A DNA stretch of 64,000 bases from Alteromonas sp. 5E99-2 (GTDB lineage Bacteria > Pseudomonadota > Gammaproteobacteria > Enterobacterales > Alteromonadaceae), in the NCBI RefSeq assembly GCF_017368475.1, contig NZ_JAFNJE010000003.1, positions 1 to 64,000 on the forward strand, written 5' to 3'. The translations under genes and the position numbers were made by a program. The notes beneath the pieces were generated by a model, which searched no databases, had not been told where the DNA came from, and saw only the letters and a program-made list of their open reading frames with translations. Positions 54,231 through 63,938 of the stretch are shown one piece after another (the first letter of the stretch is position 1; each line of letters begins with the position of its first letter).

Positions 54231-54506
54231 TTATTCACCTAGCGTTATTGTTTTTTCATCAAAGAATTTAGAATTAGCAATTCTGATACTTCTCTTTTTC
54301 TTTGCTTCACTGTTAAAAGTGATTTCGCTTTGCTCTGATATACTTAATTGATTTAAAGTATCTATTTCTTCAAGGGTATTAATAAGCGACTCTGACGTAA
54401 GTCTTTTTAGAACGTCATTGTTGAAGGTCAAATCAGTTTGAGTTGACGCTGTGGCTACAGTAGTTGTAAATATAAGTGTTAAAGCAGTTGATATTATTTT
54501 GTTCAT
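54231..54506 (-). CDS. Small secreted protein, unknown
   Basis: The 91-residue protein has a clear signal peptide (MNKIISTALTLIFTTTVATA|S) and a mature part of about 70 residues, with a helical N-terminal half and a basic KKKRSIR segment. The ATG has GAGGTG about 6 bases upstream. A structured element with AGGTGAA/TTCACCT and AAGTTG/CAACTT arms (54194-54240) covers its 3' end. No family is recognised. It diverges from gcvA. Confidence 0.6.
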   Translation of the reverse strand: MNKIISTALTLIFTTTVATASTQTDLTFNNDVLKRLTSESLINTLEEIDTLNQLSISEQSEITFNSEAKKKRSIRIANSKFFDEKTITLGE

Positions 54507-54614
54507 TTTTACACCTCAGAATTAATTTATATAAATTAAATGGATTGTTGTTTAATTAATGACTAGGTGGTTCTATATTTCCTCTCTTTCTAGTCTTAAT
54601 ACGAATAAATAGTA

Positions 54615-54626
54615 GACCAATTGGTC
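54615..54626. promoter_or_regulatory. 12-bp palindrome of TetR-operator type
   Basis: GACCAATTGGTC is perfectly symmetric and preceded by TA, resembling the TAGACCA...TGGTC half-sites of TetR-family repressors. It lies between the small secreted-protein gene (start 54506) and gcvA (start 54713). The binder is unknown, and no TetR gene is in the window. Confidence 0.4.
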
Positions 54627-54712
54627 AAGTTTTAAAAATGAACAATTTTAAGTCTTATGCATTAGGTAAACTAATGCTAATATGAGGTGTTTTTTTTATT
54701 TATGTGCCGACT

Positions 54713-55606
54713 ATGAACCATAGAATTCCACCATTAAATGCGCTAAAGACGTTTGAAGCCGCCGCTAGACACTTAAGTTTTACCAAGGCTGCCAATGAAT
54801 TATTCGTTACTCAAGCCGCCGTAAGCCATCAGATAAAGTCATTAGAAGATTTTTTATCAATAAAACTATTCATTCGCCGCAATCGTACCTTGTTGCTTAC
54901 GGAAGAGGGGCAAGCGTATTCATTTGAACTCAAAGATATTTTTAATAGCCTACAAGATGCAACAGATAAGCTATTAATTAAAACAAATAAAGGTGTTATT
55001 ACTGTTGCGACTCCGCCTAGTTTTGCAAGCCAATGGTTGGTTCCTCGAATTAGCCAATTTAGTGTTGAGCACCCGGATATAGATGTGCGTATTCAAGCTG
55101 TGGATAAAAGTGAGGGCTTTTTAACAGATGGTGTCGATGTTGCTATTTATTACGGTAAAGGTACATGGCCAGGGGTTATCTCTGAAAAATTACACAGTGA
55201 ATTTTTTACTCCTATGTTTTCGCCTTTATTGTTCTCTAGAGACACGCATTTTTACACGTTAAAAGAGTTAAGAAACCAAAATTTACTTCATGATTGTTCA
55301 AGAGAAATGTGGAAGAGTTGGCTGAAGAAGTTTGATGTCAAAGGAATTAATGCTAATCAAGGAGCTGTGTTTAGCCATTCTATGATGGTGTTACAAGCCG
55401 CTGCGTTAGGGCAAGGCGTTGCACTTGGCAACACAGTGTTAGCGAGACCAGAGCTTGAAGCGGGCCGATTAATAGCACCCTTTGAGGAAAAGCTGGAAAG
55501 TAACAACGCTTTTTATGTAGTAAGTAATAAAGCTCATCATGATTTAGGTAAAATTGTTGCCTTTAGGCAATGGCTATTGAGCCAAGTTGATGAGGATGAG
55601 CATTAA
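54713..55606 (+). CDS. gcvA: LysR-family regulator GcvA
   Basis: The protein has 297 residues from the ATG at 54713; a GTG nine bases upstream is possible. The HTH segment LSFTKAANELFVTQAAVSHQ and the following IKSLEDFLSIKLFIRRNR are almost the E. coli GcvA signature. VATPPSFASQWLVPRISQF and FSHSMMVLQAAALGQGVALG extend the match into the effector domain. It controls the glycine-cleavage system in response to glycine. The neighbourhood (gcvA, ygdD, rlmM) is as in enterobacteria apart from the inserted hydrolase gene. Confidence 0.94.
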   Translation: MNHRIPPLNALKTFEAAARHLSFTKAANELFVTQAAVSHQIKSLEDFLSIKLFIRRNRTLLLTEEGQAYSFELKDIFNSLQDATDKLLIKTNKGVITVATPPSFASQWLVPRISQFSVEHPDIDVRIQAVDKSEGFLTDGVDVAIYYGKGTWPGVISEKLHSEFFTPMFSPLLFSRDTHFYTLKELRNQNLLHDCSREMWKSWLKKFDVKGINANQGAVFSHSMMVLQAAALGQGVALGNTVLARPELEAGRLIAPFEEKLESNNAFYVVSNKAHHDLGKIVAFRQWLLSQVDEDEH

Positions 55607-55609
55607 GGG

Positions 55610-56236
55610 ATGAAGCCAGTTGCACATTTATTATTAACTCACGGTGCCGGCGCACCCGTTGAATCTGATTTTATTGTTACTTTGTCACTTTTGTTGGCTA
55701 AACAAGGAATAAAGGTCACCACATTTAATTTTGCTTATATGGAAAAACAAGTGCTTTTAAATAAAAAGCACCCTCCGTCACGAATAGAACGCCTTGTTGA
55801 TGAATTCAAACAACAAGTGCTTAATCTCAAATATGATCTGCCTGTATTTGTAGCAGGTAAGAGCATGGGAGGGCGGGTTGCAACTATGTTGATGACAGAT
55901 ATGGTATTGCGCGAAAAAGTTAAAGGTGTGATTGTTTATGGTTATCCTTTTCATCCTCCTAGGAAGGCAGACAAAACACGCTTATCCCATTTACCCGATG
56001 TTTGTGTGCCAATACAAATTTTGCAAGGTGAACGAGATACATTCGGCAACAAAACTGAAGTTGAAGGTTATGGATTACCGGCTAATGTATCAGTGAGTTT
56101 CGTTAATGACGGAGACCACAGCTTTAAACCTCGGAAAAAAAGTGGGTTTAATTTAAATGACAATATGGAAGCCGCTGCAGTAGAATCTACACGTTTTATT
56201 ATGAAAACCTTATCATTAGCCTCTTCTCAAAAGTGA
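55610..56236 (+). CDS. KANL3/TEX30-type alpha/beta-hydrolase
   Basis: The 208-residue protein starts 3 bases after the gcvA stop. The family signatures are LLLTHGAGAPVESDF, the nucleophile elbow VAGKSMGGRVA (Ser near 86), QGERDTFG and DGDHSFKPRKKSG with the catalytic His. These small hydrolases are widespread in bacteria; their substrate is unknown. It is inserted between gcvA and ygdD and looks cotranscribed with them. Confidence 0.9.
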   Translation: MKPVAHLLLTHGAGAPVESDFIVTLSLLLAKQGIKVTTFNFAYMEKQVLLNKKHPPSRIERLVDEFKQQVLNLKYDLPVFVAGKSMGGRVATMLMTDMVLREKVKGVIVYGYPFHPPRKADKTRLSHLPDVCVPIQILQGERDTFGNKTEVEGYGLPANVSVSFVNDGDHSFKPRKKSGFNLNDNMEAAAVESTRFIMKTLSLASSQK

Positions 56237-56246
56237 CACAACATTA

Positions 56247-56630
56247 ATGACGGCACAAAAATTATTTTTAATTATTTCACTCTTTATTCTTGCATCTGCA
56301 GTGGGTGCAGGTGCTTTTGGTGCCCACGGTTTAAAAGACTCTCTTTCTGCGCAACATTTTGCGACCTTTGAAACAGCAGTTCGCTATCAAATGTATCATG
56401 GGTTAGGCATTTTAATGGTGTCCATTGGGCAGCGTTTATTTCAACAAAAAGCGTGGTTATTCGGTCAAACACTATTAGTCATTGGCACAATATTATTTAG
56501 TACGACGCTCTATTTTTATATAGGAACAGGCATCAGAGCTTTTGCCATTGCCACACCGCTTGGTGGAAGCGCATTGATTTTAGGCTGGTTGTGGTTAATT
56601 GTGGGTGCGTGGAAGGGGAACAAAGAATGA
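56247..56630 (+). CDS. ygdD: DUF423 membrane protein YgdD
   Basis: The 127-residue protein has four membrane helices and the DUF423 signature AVGAGAFGAHGLKDSL followed by ATFETAVRYQMYHGLGIL. The gene position between gcvA and rlmM matches E. coli ygdD. Function is unknown. Its last four bases (ATGA) overlap the rlmM start, so the two are translationally coupled. Confidence 0.93.
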   Translation: MTAQKLFLIISLFILASAVGAGAFGAHGLKDSLSAQHFATFETAVRYQMYHGLGILMVSIGQRLFQQKAWLFGQTLLVIGTILFSTTLYFYIGTGIRAFAIATPLGGSALILGWLWLIVGAWKGNKE

Positions 56631-57724
56631 ACACATTAGTTGTTCTTTGTCGTAGCGGTTATGAATCTGTTGTGAATGACGAGCTGACTCATTTATTAGC
56701 GTTAAATAATATGTCTGGCTATGGTCAATTTGTAAAAGGCCGAGCGTGGTTAGAGTTTCACATTGTTGATTCAGGGCAAATGAATAATGAAAGAAAATAT
56801 ATAGAGGCTTATTTACAAACATTGATTTTTGCTCGCCAGATATGGTGGAAAATTACTGATGTTTCGTTAGAAAACAAACAAGACAGAATTGGCGATTGTT
56901 TGTATGCGTTGCAAGAAGCCGAATTTACAAGCAAAGGATACAGTGATGTAGTGGTAGAGTACGCTGATACAGAAGAAGGCAAAGATGTTGCCAAGTTTGC
57001 CCGCAAATTTACTGTGCCCTTGAGGCAAGCGTTACGAGCTAAGAACATTCTTTTAAGCAAAACTGACACAAATATAAAAACCGGTGTTAGGCGTTTACAT
57101 TTACTTTTGAATGGTTTTGATAACGGGATTATTGGAGAGTCTATCGCAAATGTATCTAGCAAGGATGTGGGAGGTATTGTGAGATTAAAGTTTCCTAGCG
57201 CTTCACCAAGCCGTTCTACGTTAAAGCTAGAAGATGCAATATTGACGCTGCTAACCGATAAAGAAAGAGAAAGTATATTTTATCCAGGCGCAAACGCCGT
57301 TGATTTAGGGGCGTGTCCTGGCGGTTGGACTTACCAGCTAGTTAAACGGGGATTACATGTTGAAGCAGTTGATAATGGCGAAATCGCGCCAGACTTAATG
57401 GCCACAGGTCAAGTAGAGCATTTTGCTGAAGATGGTTTTATGTATAAACCTGCATATGGTCATGTAACTTTATTAGTCTGTGATATGATAGAGAAACCAG
57501 ATAGAGTTGCTGAATTAATGGCAACATGGTTGAAAAACAGATTGGCAGATCATGCAATCTTTAATTTGAAATTACCAATGAAGCAACGTTTTGAAACCGT
57601 CAATGAATGTTTGACGACGATTGCAACATTACTTGGTAAAATGGACACAACATTTCGGATTTCGGCAAAGCACCTTTACCATGATCGGGATGAAATAACC
57701 GTGTGTGTTATTGCTAAGCAATAG
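56627..57724 (+). CDS. rlmM: 23S rRNA 2'-O-ribose C2498 methyltransferase RlmM
   Basis: The protein has 365 residues, starting at the ATG that overlaps the ygdD stop. The N-terminal THUMP-like region spans about 60-170. The Rossmann-like methyltransferase domain has the SAM motif VDLGACPGGWTYQLVKRG (about 224-241), then VEAVDNG, VTLLVCDMIEKP and the catalytic lysine in FNLKLPMKQRF. It methylates the ribose of C2498 in 23S rRNA before ribosome assembly. Confidence 0.95.
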   Translation: MNTLVVLCRSGYESVVNDELTHLLALNNMSGYGQFVKGRAWLEFHIVDSGQMNNERKYIEAYLQTLIFARQIWWKITDVSLENKQDRIGDCLYALQEAEFTSKGYSDVVVEYADTEEGKDVAKFARKFTVPLRQALRAKNILLSKTDTNIKTGVRRLHLLLNGFDNGIIGESIANVSSKDVGGIVRLKFPSASPSRSTLKLEDAILTLLTDKERESIFYPGANAVDLGACPGGWTYQLVKRGLHVEAVDNGEIAPDLMATGQVEHFAEDGFMYKPAYGHVTLLVCDMIEKPDRVAELMATWLKNRLADHAIFNLKLPMKQRFETVNECLTTIATLLGKMDTTFRISAKHLYHDRDEITVCVIAKQ

Positions 57725-57830
57725 CAAATTTACCTATTTTTTTTATGAAAAAATTGTAAAAAATGAAAAAAGGTTACACTTTAATCATTTTTTATTAAGA
57801 AAGGGCTGTAAATTTGGGTATAAAATCCTT

Positions 57831-57836
57831 TATAAT
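57831..57836 (+). promoter_or_regulatory. -10 element (TATAAT) ahead of EF-G
   Basis: A perfect TATAAT lies 41 bases before the EF-G ATG and is followed by a GC-rich discriminator (CCGCCCG), as in growth-regulated promoters. No good -35 hexamer is seen at the right distance. Confidence 0.45.
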
Positions 57837-57877
57837 CCGCCCGTTTTTTTACACTGAACCAATTAAAAAGTGAACTG

Positions 57878-59965
57878 ATGGCAGACTTATCTCATTATCG
57901 TAACATTGGTATCTTCGCCCACGTAGACGCGGGTAAGACAACCACAACAGAACGTATCTTAAAACTTACTGGTAAAATCCATAAAACAGGTGAGGTTCAC
58001 GATGGTGAATCTACAACCGACTTCATGGAACAGGAAGCTGAGCGTGGTATTACTATTCAATCAGCAGCGGTAAGCTGTTTTTGGAATGACCACCGCTTTA
58101 ACGTAATCGACACTCCTGGACACGTTGACTTCACAGTTGAAGTTTACCGTTCATTGAAAGTGTTAGATGGTGGTATCGGTGTTTTCTGTGGTTCTGGTGG
58201 TGTTGAGCCTCAGTCAGAAACTAACTGGCGTTATGCGAATGACTCAGAAGTTGCACGTATTATCTTCGTTAACAAATTGGACCGTATGGGTGCTGATTTT
58301 TATCGCGTTGTAAAACAAACTAAAGACGTATTAGCGGCTAACCCGTTAGTTATGGTTTTACCAATCGGTATCGAAGACGAATTCTGTGGTGTTGTTGACC
58401 TTCTTACTCGTAAAGCTTACGTTTGGGATGAAACAGGCCTACCAGAAAACTACACAGTTGAAGATGTTCCTGCGGACATGGTTGACAAAGTAGAAGAATA
58501 CCGTGAAATGCTAGTTGAAACTGCAGTAGAGCAAGACGACGACCTAATGATGGCGTATATGGAAGGTGAAGAGCCTTCAATTGAAGACATCAAGCGTTGT
58601 ATCCGTAAAGGAACTCGCACAATGGACTTCTTCCCAACTTATTGTGGTTCAGCATTCAAGAATAAAGGTATTCAATTGATTCTTGATGCCGTTGTTGATT
58701 ACTTGCCTTCTCCTACTGAAGTAGACCCTCAGCCTCTTACTGATGAAGAAGGTGAGCCTACAGGTAGAGAAGCACTAGTTTCTGCAGACGAAAGCTTTAA
58801 AGCACTTGCATTTAAAATTACCGATGACCGTTTCGGTGCATTAACCTTCGTACGTATCTACTCAGGTACCTTGAATAAAGGTGACACTATTCTTAATGCG
58901 GCAACAGGTAAAACTGAACGTATTGGTCGTATGTGTGAAATGCAAGCTGATGATCGCAACGAATTAAGCAGTGCGCAAGCGGGTGATATCATCGCGATTG
59001 TAGGCATGAAGAGTAATGTGCAAACAGGTCACACTTTGTGTGATCCTAAAGACCCAATTATTCTTGAAGCTATGGTGTTCCCAGAGCCAGTAATCTCTAT
59101 TTCTGTTAAGCCTTTAGATAAAGGTTCAACTGAAAAAATGGGTATTGCGATTGGTAAAATGGTTGCTGAAGATCCAACATTCCGCGTTGAAACCGACCAA
59201 GATTCAGGTGAAACAATCCTATCTGGTATGGGTGAACTTCACTTAGATATTAAAGTAGATATCTTGAAGCGTACTTATGGTGTTGAACTAGAAGTAGGTG
59301 AGCCTCAAGTTGCATACCGTGAGACGATCACTCAAGCAGTTGAAGATTCTTATACTCATAAGAAGCAATCTGGTGGTTCTGGTCAGTTTGGTAAAATTGA
59401 TTACCGCATTAAGCCTGGTGAGCCAAATACTGGTTTCACATTCAACTCTGTTGTTGTGGGTGGTAACGTACCAAAAGAATTCTTCCCAGCTATCGAGAAA
59501 GGTTTTGCTGGAATGATGGATGAAGGTGTTCTAGCTGGCTTCCCAGTATTAGACGTTGAAGTTGAATTATTCGACGGTGGATTCCACGCAGTAGATTCAT
59601 CAGCGGTTGCGTTTGAAATTGCAGCGAAAGGTGCATTCCGTCAATCTATTCCTAAAGCAGCTCCTCAGTTAATTGAGCCTATCATGAAAGTTGATGTGTT
59701 CACGCCTGACGACAACGTAGGTGATGTAATTGGTGATTTGAACCGTCGTCGCGGTATGATCAAAGACCAAGAAGCCGGTGCAACTGGTGTACGTATTAAA
59801 GCTGATGTGCCTCTTTCAGAAATGTTTGGATACATTGGTCACTTACGTACGATCACTTCAGGTCGTGGTCAGTTCTCAATGGAATTTAGCCACTACAATG
59901 CATGTCCGCAAAACGTAGCGGAAAAAGTTATAGAAGAAACGAAAGCGCGTAAAGCAGCTAAGTAA
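57878..59965 (+). CDS. fusA: Elongation factor G, second type (FusA2-like)
   Basis: The 695-residue translational GTPase is full length for EF-G. The GTP-binding motifs are G1 [10 protein letters not shown]2 RGITI, G3 DTPGH and G4 NKLD, with domains II-V following and ending [20 protein letters not shown]. It drives translocation and, with RRF, ribosome recycling. The gene stands alone and not in an rpsL-rpsG-fusA-tuf cluster. Together with its sequence style this suggests the second EF-G found in many Vibrio and Alteromonadales genomes. A strong promoter-like -10 and a terminator frame it. Confidence 0.93.
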   Translation: MADLSHYRNIGIFAHVDAGKTTTTERILKLTGKIHKTGEVHDGESTTDFMEQEAERGITIQSAAVSCFWNDHRFNVIDTPGHVDFTVEVYRSLKVLDGGIGVFCGSGGVEPQSETNWRYANDSEVARIIFVNKLDRMGADFYRVVKQTKDVLAANPLVMVLPIGIEDEFCGVVDLLTRKAYVWDETGLPENYTVEDVPADMVDKVEEYREMLVETAVEQDDDLMMAYMEGEEPSIEDIKRCIRKGTRTMDFFPTYCGSAFKNKGIQLILDAVVDYLPSPTEVDPQPLTDEEGEPTGREALVSADESFKALAFKITDDRFGALTFVRIYSGTLNKGDTILNAATGKTERIGRMCEMQADDRNELSSAQAGDIIAIVGMKSNVQTGHTLCDPKDPIILEAMVFPEPVISISVKPLDKGSTEKMGIAIGKMVAEDPTFRVETDQDSGETILSGMGELHLDIKVDILKRTYGVELEVGEPQVAYRETITQAVEDSYTHKKQSGGSGQFGKIDYRIKPGEPNTGFTFNSVVVGGNVPKEFFPAIEKGFAGMMDEGVLAGFPVLDVEVELFDGGFHAVDSSAVAFEIAAKGAFRQSIPKAAPQLIEPIMKVDVFTPDDNVGDVIGDLNRRRGMIKDQEAGATGVRIKADVPLSEMFGYIGHLRTITSGRGQFSMEFSHYNACPQNVAEKVIEETKARKAAK

Positions 59966-59983
59966 TCGTTTTAACTTGTAAAT

Positions 59984-60014
59984 AAAAACCGGCCTTATGG
60001 CCGGTTTTTTTATA
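59984..60014. terminator. Bidirectional intrinsic terminator after EF-G
   Basis: AAAAACCGGCC and GGCCGGTTTTT form the stem around TTAT, with a long T-tract. It overlaps the stop of the converging transglutaminase gene at 60010. Confidence 0.9.
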
Positions 60015-62040
60015 TCTCTTTGTTTAACTTCCTAAAGTGATATTTCATTTTACTCAATATAGATTTTTGGTTTGAGTCTATGTTGTTGGTGTATTGTGAT
60101 TTGACGAATAACCTTGTAATAACTTTGGCATGATTAAAGGCTTCAATGGATATATAGGGCTCTACTTCGTTTAAATACTGTGTTGGAGAACGTGTGCCTC
60201 GAACGCATTGAGAGCTAGCTTCTAATTTATTAACCATTGATAAATATAGGGTTAATGAAGGTTCTCTTTTATTAGAACCCAATTTAGGAGCGAATAGAAT
60301 GAACAGGAAGAGGGCTATAATTGCTACCACGCTAAGCATAAGGTACATTAATTTTTCAGGAGTGATTTTACCGACAATAGTTTCGAATAAATCACTCTGT
60401 TGCTCTTTGTCAAAACCAACAACCCAACGACTCCAAAAATAATCGACTTTATTTAATGTATTTCTCAATGAGCTAAAAAACGAAATATGTTTGAATTTTC
60501 TTAACGACAAGGCTTGATTCGCCAAAAATGCGTCTTTGTTTTGTAAAGCGGCTTCTAATCCGAGGGTTAATCTTTCAGGCGCAACGACACCTGTAGGATC
60601 AAAACGCACCCAACCCTCATCGTCCATCCAGGCTTCTACCCATGCATGTGCATCGTATTGGTAGATGCTCATCACTTGTTTATCCAGCATTTCTCCACCA
60701 TGGTACCCTGCGACTATACGAGCAGGAATACCTGCGTGTCGTAATATAAAAGTCATTGCACTGGCATAATGTGAACAAAAACCTTGTTGTTGCTCAAAGA
60801 GGAAATCATCGATACTATCGCCTCGCATCAAGGGGGGAGTTAGTGTGTAGCTAAATACTGGGTCAGCAAAGTAATTTAAAACGGTTGCCGCAAAGTCTTT
60901 ATTATTGGGTATTTGTCGGCGTAATGTTTCAACCCATTCTCGTGTTTTTGGGTTTCCTTTTTTAGGCAATTGCAAGTTGAGTTGCTGATCAAACCTTTTG
61001 TTTGTTTGGTTTAATTTCACTGATGGGTATGATTGAACATCATAGGCAATAGCACTTAAAAGGGGTTGTTCTGCTCGAAATGCAAAAGTGTCGGTTTGCC
61101 ATATTTTACTTTGAGTAGTTTTGTTTGCTGGTATTGGCGCATCGAGTGTAAATAGCCATAACGCACGGGATGCTTCTGCGTACACTTTATAATCTATGGG
61201 TTGCCCAATAGGTGTTAAAGAAAACTCTTTCTTATATGCTTTGTTTCGCAATATTTGTTTTGCGCGCTGCTCTGATATGGTCCATTCTTCGCCATCGAAA
61301 TGCTCTAGAACTAACGCCCTCCAATATCGCTGTGGTGGAGCGGGTACAATGGTTTCAAAATTAGCCCTAAATGCGAGTTCAGATGATTGGCTTAGATTTG
61401 CGATATCGCCGGGGCGTATTGTGTCACTGAGTCCTGTTGATGCTGAGTTTTGATCTGACGGCATAATCCACAGAGGTGGCAGCTGGGGAAATACCAAAAA
61501 GAGTAGGGCGGCAATAGGCAGTGCTTGTAGTGATAAGATGGTTAACTTCTTAGTTTGATAATAAATCGAAGAGTTAGACCCAAATTGCAATGCTAAACCT
61601 ACCATCAAACTCATTAGGATAATGCTATAAAGCAAAACGAACAGAACTCCCTGTTCAAAAATAAAGGCCGCTCCTGATAGAAAAAGTAAGCTGAGAAATA
61701 ACTGTAGTAACTCCTTTTTCGTTCGAATTATCATGAGTTTTAAACTACATGCAGATACAAGAAGGTTTACCATTGATAATAGTAAGCCTTGTTGCCACCC
61801 CAACCAAGCTAGGGCAATAACAGTTAATACAGATAAAAGGTTAATAGTTCGGGTTTCAGGGAGTTTAGTGTACCAGCCTAAATACACACTTAGTCGCACG
61901 ACGACGGCGCATACAGACAATATTATCACCCAGCTCATCAATGGTGCATATAACGCTGCTGTTAAGGCTAAAAACGCAATTGTAAGAATAAATATAGCGT
62001 GTGCATTAGCGGAAGATATAGAGTGACTATCTTTCATCAT
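60010..62040 (-). CDS. tgpA: TgpA-type membrane transglutaminase-like protein
   Basis: The protein has about 676 residues from the tandem ATGs at 62040/62037, where GAGGG lies 5-8 bases upstream. Five or six N-terminal membrane helices are followed by a periplasmic transglutaminase-core domain with catalytic Cys in QQGFCSHYASAM and His/Asp in YDAHAWVEAWMDDEGW...DPTG. A final membrane helix (about 575-593) and a cytoplasmic tail close the protein. TgpA of Pseudomonas is essential and exported-domain active. The start overlaps the DUF58 gene by 14 bases in the moxR-DUF58-tgpA operon. Confidence 0.93.
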   Translation of the reverse strand: MMKDSHSISSANAHAIFILTIAFLALTAALYAPLMSWVIILSVCAVVVRLSVYLGWYTKLPETRTINLLSVLTVIALAWLGWQQGLLLSMVNLLVSACSLKLMIIRTKKELLQLFLSLLFLSGAAFIFEQGVLFVLLYSIILMSLMVGLALQFGSNSSIYYQTKKLTILSLQALPIAALLFLVFPQLPPLWIMPSDQNSASTGLSDTIRPGDIANLSQSSELAFRANFETIVPAPPQRYWRALVLEHFDGEEWTISEQRAKQILRNKAYKKEFSLTPIGQPIDYKVYAEASRALWLFTLDAPIPANKTTQSKIWQTDTFAFRAEQPLLSAIAYDVQSYPSVKLNQTNKRFDQQLNLQLPKKGNPKTREWVETLRRQIPNNKDFAATVLNYFADPVFSYTLTPPLMRGDSIDDFLFEQQQGFCSHYASAMTFILRHAGIPARIVAGYHGGEMLDKQVMSIYQYDAHAWVEAWMDDEGWVRFDPTGVVAPERLTLGLEAALQNKDAFLANQALSLRKFKHISFFSSLRNTLNKVDYFWSRWVVGFDKEQQSDLFETIVGKITPEKLMYLMLSVVAIIALFLFILFAPKLGSNKREPSLTLYLSMVNKLEASSQCVRGTRSPTQYLNEVEPYISIEAFNHAKVITRLFVKSQYTNNIDSNQKSILSKMKYHFRKLNKEI

Positions 62041-63016
62041 TAGTACCCTCGCTATCCAGCACACTAGGGTAATGCGCAAGCGCGGTTAAACAGATGTTTT
62101 TGTGCTTTTCACCTATTGAAGGAGGGATAAACAACTCTTGAAACTTGAAGCCAAAAGGTTTATTGGCTTTATTGAGCGTCAGTATTTGATGAGTCAATTC
62201 AGATAATTTTACTTCTAAGTCGGGGCTATCACTGCTTTCAAGTGTTAGAAAGCCTGAGGAGGGCATTGGTTCTTCAAATGTTTTTACTCGCCACTCATTG
62301 TTCTTAGCAACGTGTTTCCACGCAACTCTAGTGAGTGAATCGGTATTCTGAAAATTTCGAAGGCTATGAAACTCTTCAAAGCCTTCTCGAAACGTTAATG
62401 TGGACGAATTCGATTCACCCTGATGGGCTAATAAATTGACATGGCATGTCTTTGGGGTAGGAAATACAGTAATAGTTTGGTCGAGATCTAAATGAGTCCA
62501 ACACTTAAAAAGACCCAAGGGGTAATCGCACCTTAATGTGAGCCGACCTAGTCTGTGTTTCCCACGTTGTAACAATAGCATTGGCATAACTAAATGTGTG
62601 TATGGCGATTCTATCGGCACTGATATTACCTTAGTATCAGGTTCATTCCACCAAGAAAGGTGAATAACGCCTTCTACAGCTTTACCTTTGTATGATAATT
62701 CTACCGGTAAAACAGAAGTTTGAGACGCGTAGATATCGCTACAAGGCAAAGCTTTTATTCGCAACCTAGAAAAATTAATATAACTAGCAAAGAGGTGAAG
62801 TAAAAACAAAGACAATAAAAACGTGCACAGCAAACGCATTATGTTGTTTTGATAATTTGTGCCTAAAACAAACAACAACCCACATAAAATTAAGTACCAA
62901 GCTCCAAATTTCGACGGAAAAATAAATATTTTTTGGTGACTTAACGTTTGATTATTTTCCGCAGGAATTCTTTTTCTTAGCCATTTCGCAAATCGTTTTG
63001 TTATTAATTGGCGCAT
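62027..63016 (-). CDS. DUF58 domain membrane protein
   Basis: The 329-residue protein has two N-terminal membrane helices (about 36-75) and the DUF58 signature EFHSLRNFQNTDSLTRVAWK, with the preceding GRLTLRCDYPLGLFKCW. DUF58 proteins contain a degenerate von Willebrand-like fold and always travel with MoxR ATPases. The gene is 7 bases from moxR and overlaps tgpA, so the three are one operon. Proposed roles include assembly of cell-envelope complexes; no reaction is known. Confidence 0.92.
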   Translation of the reverse strand: MRQLITKRFAKWLRKRIPAENNQTLSHQKIFIFPSKFGAWYLILCGLLFVLGTNYQNNIMRLLCTFLLSLFLLHLFASYINFSRLRIKALPCSDIYASQTSVLPVELSYKGKAVEGVIHLSWWNEPDTKVISVPIESPYTHLVMPMLLLQRGKHRLGRLTLRCDYPLGLFKCWTHLDLDQTITVFPTPKTCHVNLLAHQGESNSSTLTFREGFEEFHSLRNFQNTDSLTRVAWKHVAKNNEWRVKTFEEPMPSSGFLTLESSDSPDLEVKLSELTHQILTLNKANKPFGFKFQELFIPPSIGEKHKNICLTALAHYPSVLDSEGTNDER

Positions 63017-63023
63017 AGTTAGA

Positions 63024-63938
63024 TTAAACCGATAATGGATCGACAGACTCTATTATTTTTTGGCTCACCGGAGAGCTTCCATGGGAACTGCTTTCTCCCC
63101 CATTTAATCTATGTTCGGTCACCGAGCTGAAAACAGCCTGTACATCTTCGGGAACCACATAATCGCGGTTGTGCATATAAGCCCATGCTTTAGATGCTTT
63201 TAAAATGGCTTTACTTGCTCTTGGCGACAAAGGCGAGGTTACATAATTAACTGTTCTACTAGTAGTAACGAGTTGTAAAATAAAATTAATTACTTTTTCA
63301 CTTACAAATACTCTACTTACTTCTTGCTGCATTTCCCTTAGTGTATGTTCTGTAAGCAAGGTTTCGATTGAAGCAGGGTTATCCTCTATTTGCATCAACA
63401 TATTTTTTTCCGCCTCCACATTAGGGTAACCCAACGAAATTTTCATTAAGAAACGGTCTAGCTGCGATTCGGGTAATGGGTAAGTCCCGGATTGAAATGA
63501 TGGGTTTTGAGTCGCAATAACGAAAAATGGATTCGGTAAAGGGTACGTCGTGCCGTCTACACTGACTTGATTTTCTTCCATAGATTCGAGTAATGCACTT
63601 TGTGTTTTGGGGCTTGCGCGATTGATTTCATCGGCCAGAATGAGTTGATTGAAAATCGGCCCTTTTTTAAATTCAAATTCTTGTACTTTGGCATTAAAGA
63701 CCGAAACTCCAAGCATATCCGCAGGTAGTAAATCTGAAGTGAATTGTATTCGTGAATAAGTTAAACCGAAAGTTGAGGCTAGCCCGTGAGAAAGGGTTGT
63801 TTTCCCCATGCCCGGTAAGTCTTCAATTAATAAATGGCCATTTGCGAGTAAACAAGCAATAGATAGTTTTATTTGTTGTTCTTTTCCAAGAATAACCTTG
63901 TTTAACTGGGTAGTTAACGGTAATAACGTTTTATTCAT
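63024..63938 (-). CDS. MoxR-family AAA+ ATPase
   Basis: The 304-residue cytoplasmic ATPase has Walker A EDLPGMGKTTL (about 39-49), Walker B LILADEINRASPKTQSALLE, sensor 1 FVIATQNP and the arginine-rich PLPESQLDRFLMKI segment, then a C-terminal lid domain. MoxR proteins act as chaperone-like remodelers for a membrane or metal-binding partner, here probably DUF58 and TgpA. It is the first gene of the minus-strand operon. The promoter lies within the last 62 bases of the window or beyond. Confidence 0.94.
   Translation of the reverse strand: MNKTLLPLTTQLNKVILGKEQQIKLSIACLLANGHLLIEDLPGMGKTTLSHGLASTFGLTYSRIQFTSDLLPADMLGVSVFNAKVQEFEFKKGPIFNQLILADEINRASPKTQSALLESMEENQVSVDGTTYPLPNPFFVIATQNPSFQSGTYPLPESQLDRFLMKISLGYPNVEAEKNMLMQIEDNPASIETLLTEHTLREMQQEVSRVFVSEKVINFILQLVTTSRTVNYVTSPLSPRASKAILKASKAWAYMHNRDYVVPEDVQAVFSSVTEHRLNGGESSSHGSSPVSQKIIESVDPLSV

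Noticed and set aside
57878-59965. Primary fusA of the str operon
   Set aside because: No rpsL, rpsG or tuf beside it and it has its own promoter and terminator; second-type EF-G is more likely.
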